23,301 nt of DNA from Actinomycetes bacterium (GTDB taxonomy: Bacteria > Actinomycetota > Acidimicrobiia > Acidimicrobiales > RAAP-2), in NCBI GenBank assembly GCA_021807655.1, contig JAKBCT010000010.1, positions 1 to 23,301 of the forward strand. Reading direction: 5' to 3'. Shown here piece after piece: positions 23,238 to 23,301 of this stretch. The notes below the pieces were generated by a model. It saw only the letters and a program-made list of their open reading frames with translations. It searched no databases and was not told the DNA's origin. The first letter of the stretch is position 1. Every line of letters starts with the position of its first letter. The position numbers and the translations under genes are program-made.

Positions 23238-23301
23238 GGGTCCATTCTCACATCGTTCAACGGTTGGAAAAGTTCATCCGAGTCGTTTTCCTTGGCTACA
23301 G

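Noticed and set aside
1..23301. CRISPR arrays, tRNA/rRNA genes, insertion sequences, phage genes
   Set aside because: No regularly spaced repeats, no cloverleaf-like sequences, no transposase or integrase motifs and no paired terminal repeats were seen on either strand by eye.

Overview
The window is GC-rich and looks actinobacterial. It carries GGDEF/EAL and HD-GYP proteins with cytosolic PAS/GAF sensors, a DUF4232 secreted protein, a DUF3048 lipoprotein, a fused AccD-AccA carboxyltransferase, and a ThiF-nitroreductase protein of the Mycobacterium tuberculosis Rv1355c type. An acidimicrobial or related actinobacterium is my best guess. That is inference: there is no rRNA or other marker gene here.

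Layout. The left edge (1-415, minus) is the N-terminal part of a prepilin peptidase, so pilus genes probably lie to the left. Head-to-head with it, a large plus-strand gene (654-3545) fuses a GNAT/acyltransferase-like domain, a ThiF/E1-like adenylation domain and a nitroreductase domain. A promoter-like site follows, then a tightly coupled three-gene operon (3666-7374): GAF-GAF-GGDEF-EAL, a small GGDEF cyclase, and an unusual protein resembling the allosteric domain of 2-isopropylmalate synthase. A 717-base gap with inverted repeats and no convincing gene comes next. Two tandem paralogous PAS-GAF-HD-GYP phosphodiesterases follow on the plus strand (8092-11195), separated by a hairpin-rich leader. 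They converge on two minus-strand PAS-GGDEF-EAL paralogues (11129-13264 and 13346-16381). In all, six predicted c-di-GMP enzymes (four GGDEF, three EAL and two HD-GYP domains) lie within about 12.7 kb.

The right third is metabolic and envelope-related: a RidA plus alpha/beta-hydrolase fusion (minus), a DUF4232 secreted protein, an acyl-CoA synthetase and a fused AccD-AccA carboxyltransferase (all plus), and a DUF3048 lipoprotein (minus) that meets the carboxyltransferase stop-to-stop.

How the parts may work together. The middle of the window looks like a c-di-GMP control island in which cytosolic PAS/GAF sensors feed both synthesis and breakdown of the messenger, next to a pilus-processing peptidase. 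The most intriguing unit is the acyltransferase-like/ThiF/nitroreductase fusion placed directly before the GAF-GGDEF-EAL gene. As I recall, the same order occurs in M. tuberculosis (Rv1355c then Rv1354c). A small molecule made or modified by the fusion protein and sensed by the neighbouring GAF domains is a testable hypothesis, not something the sequence proves.
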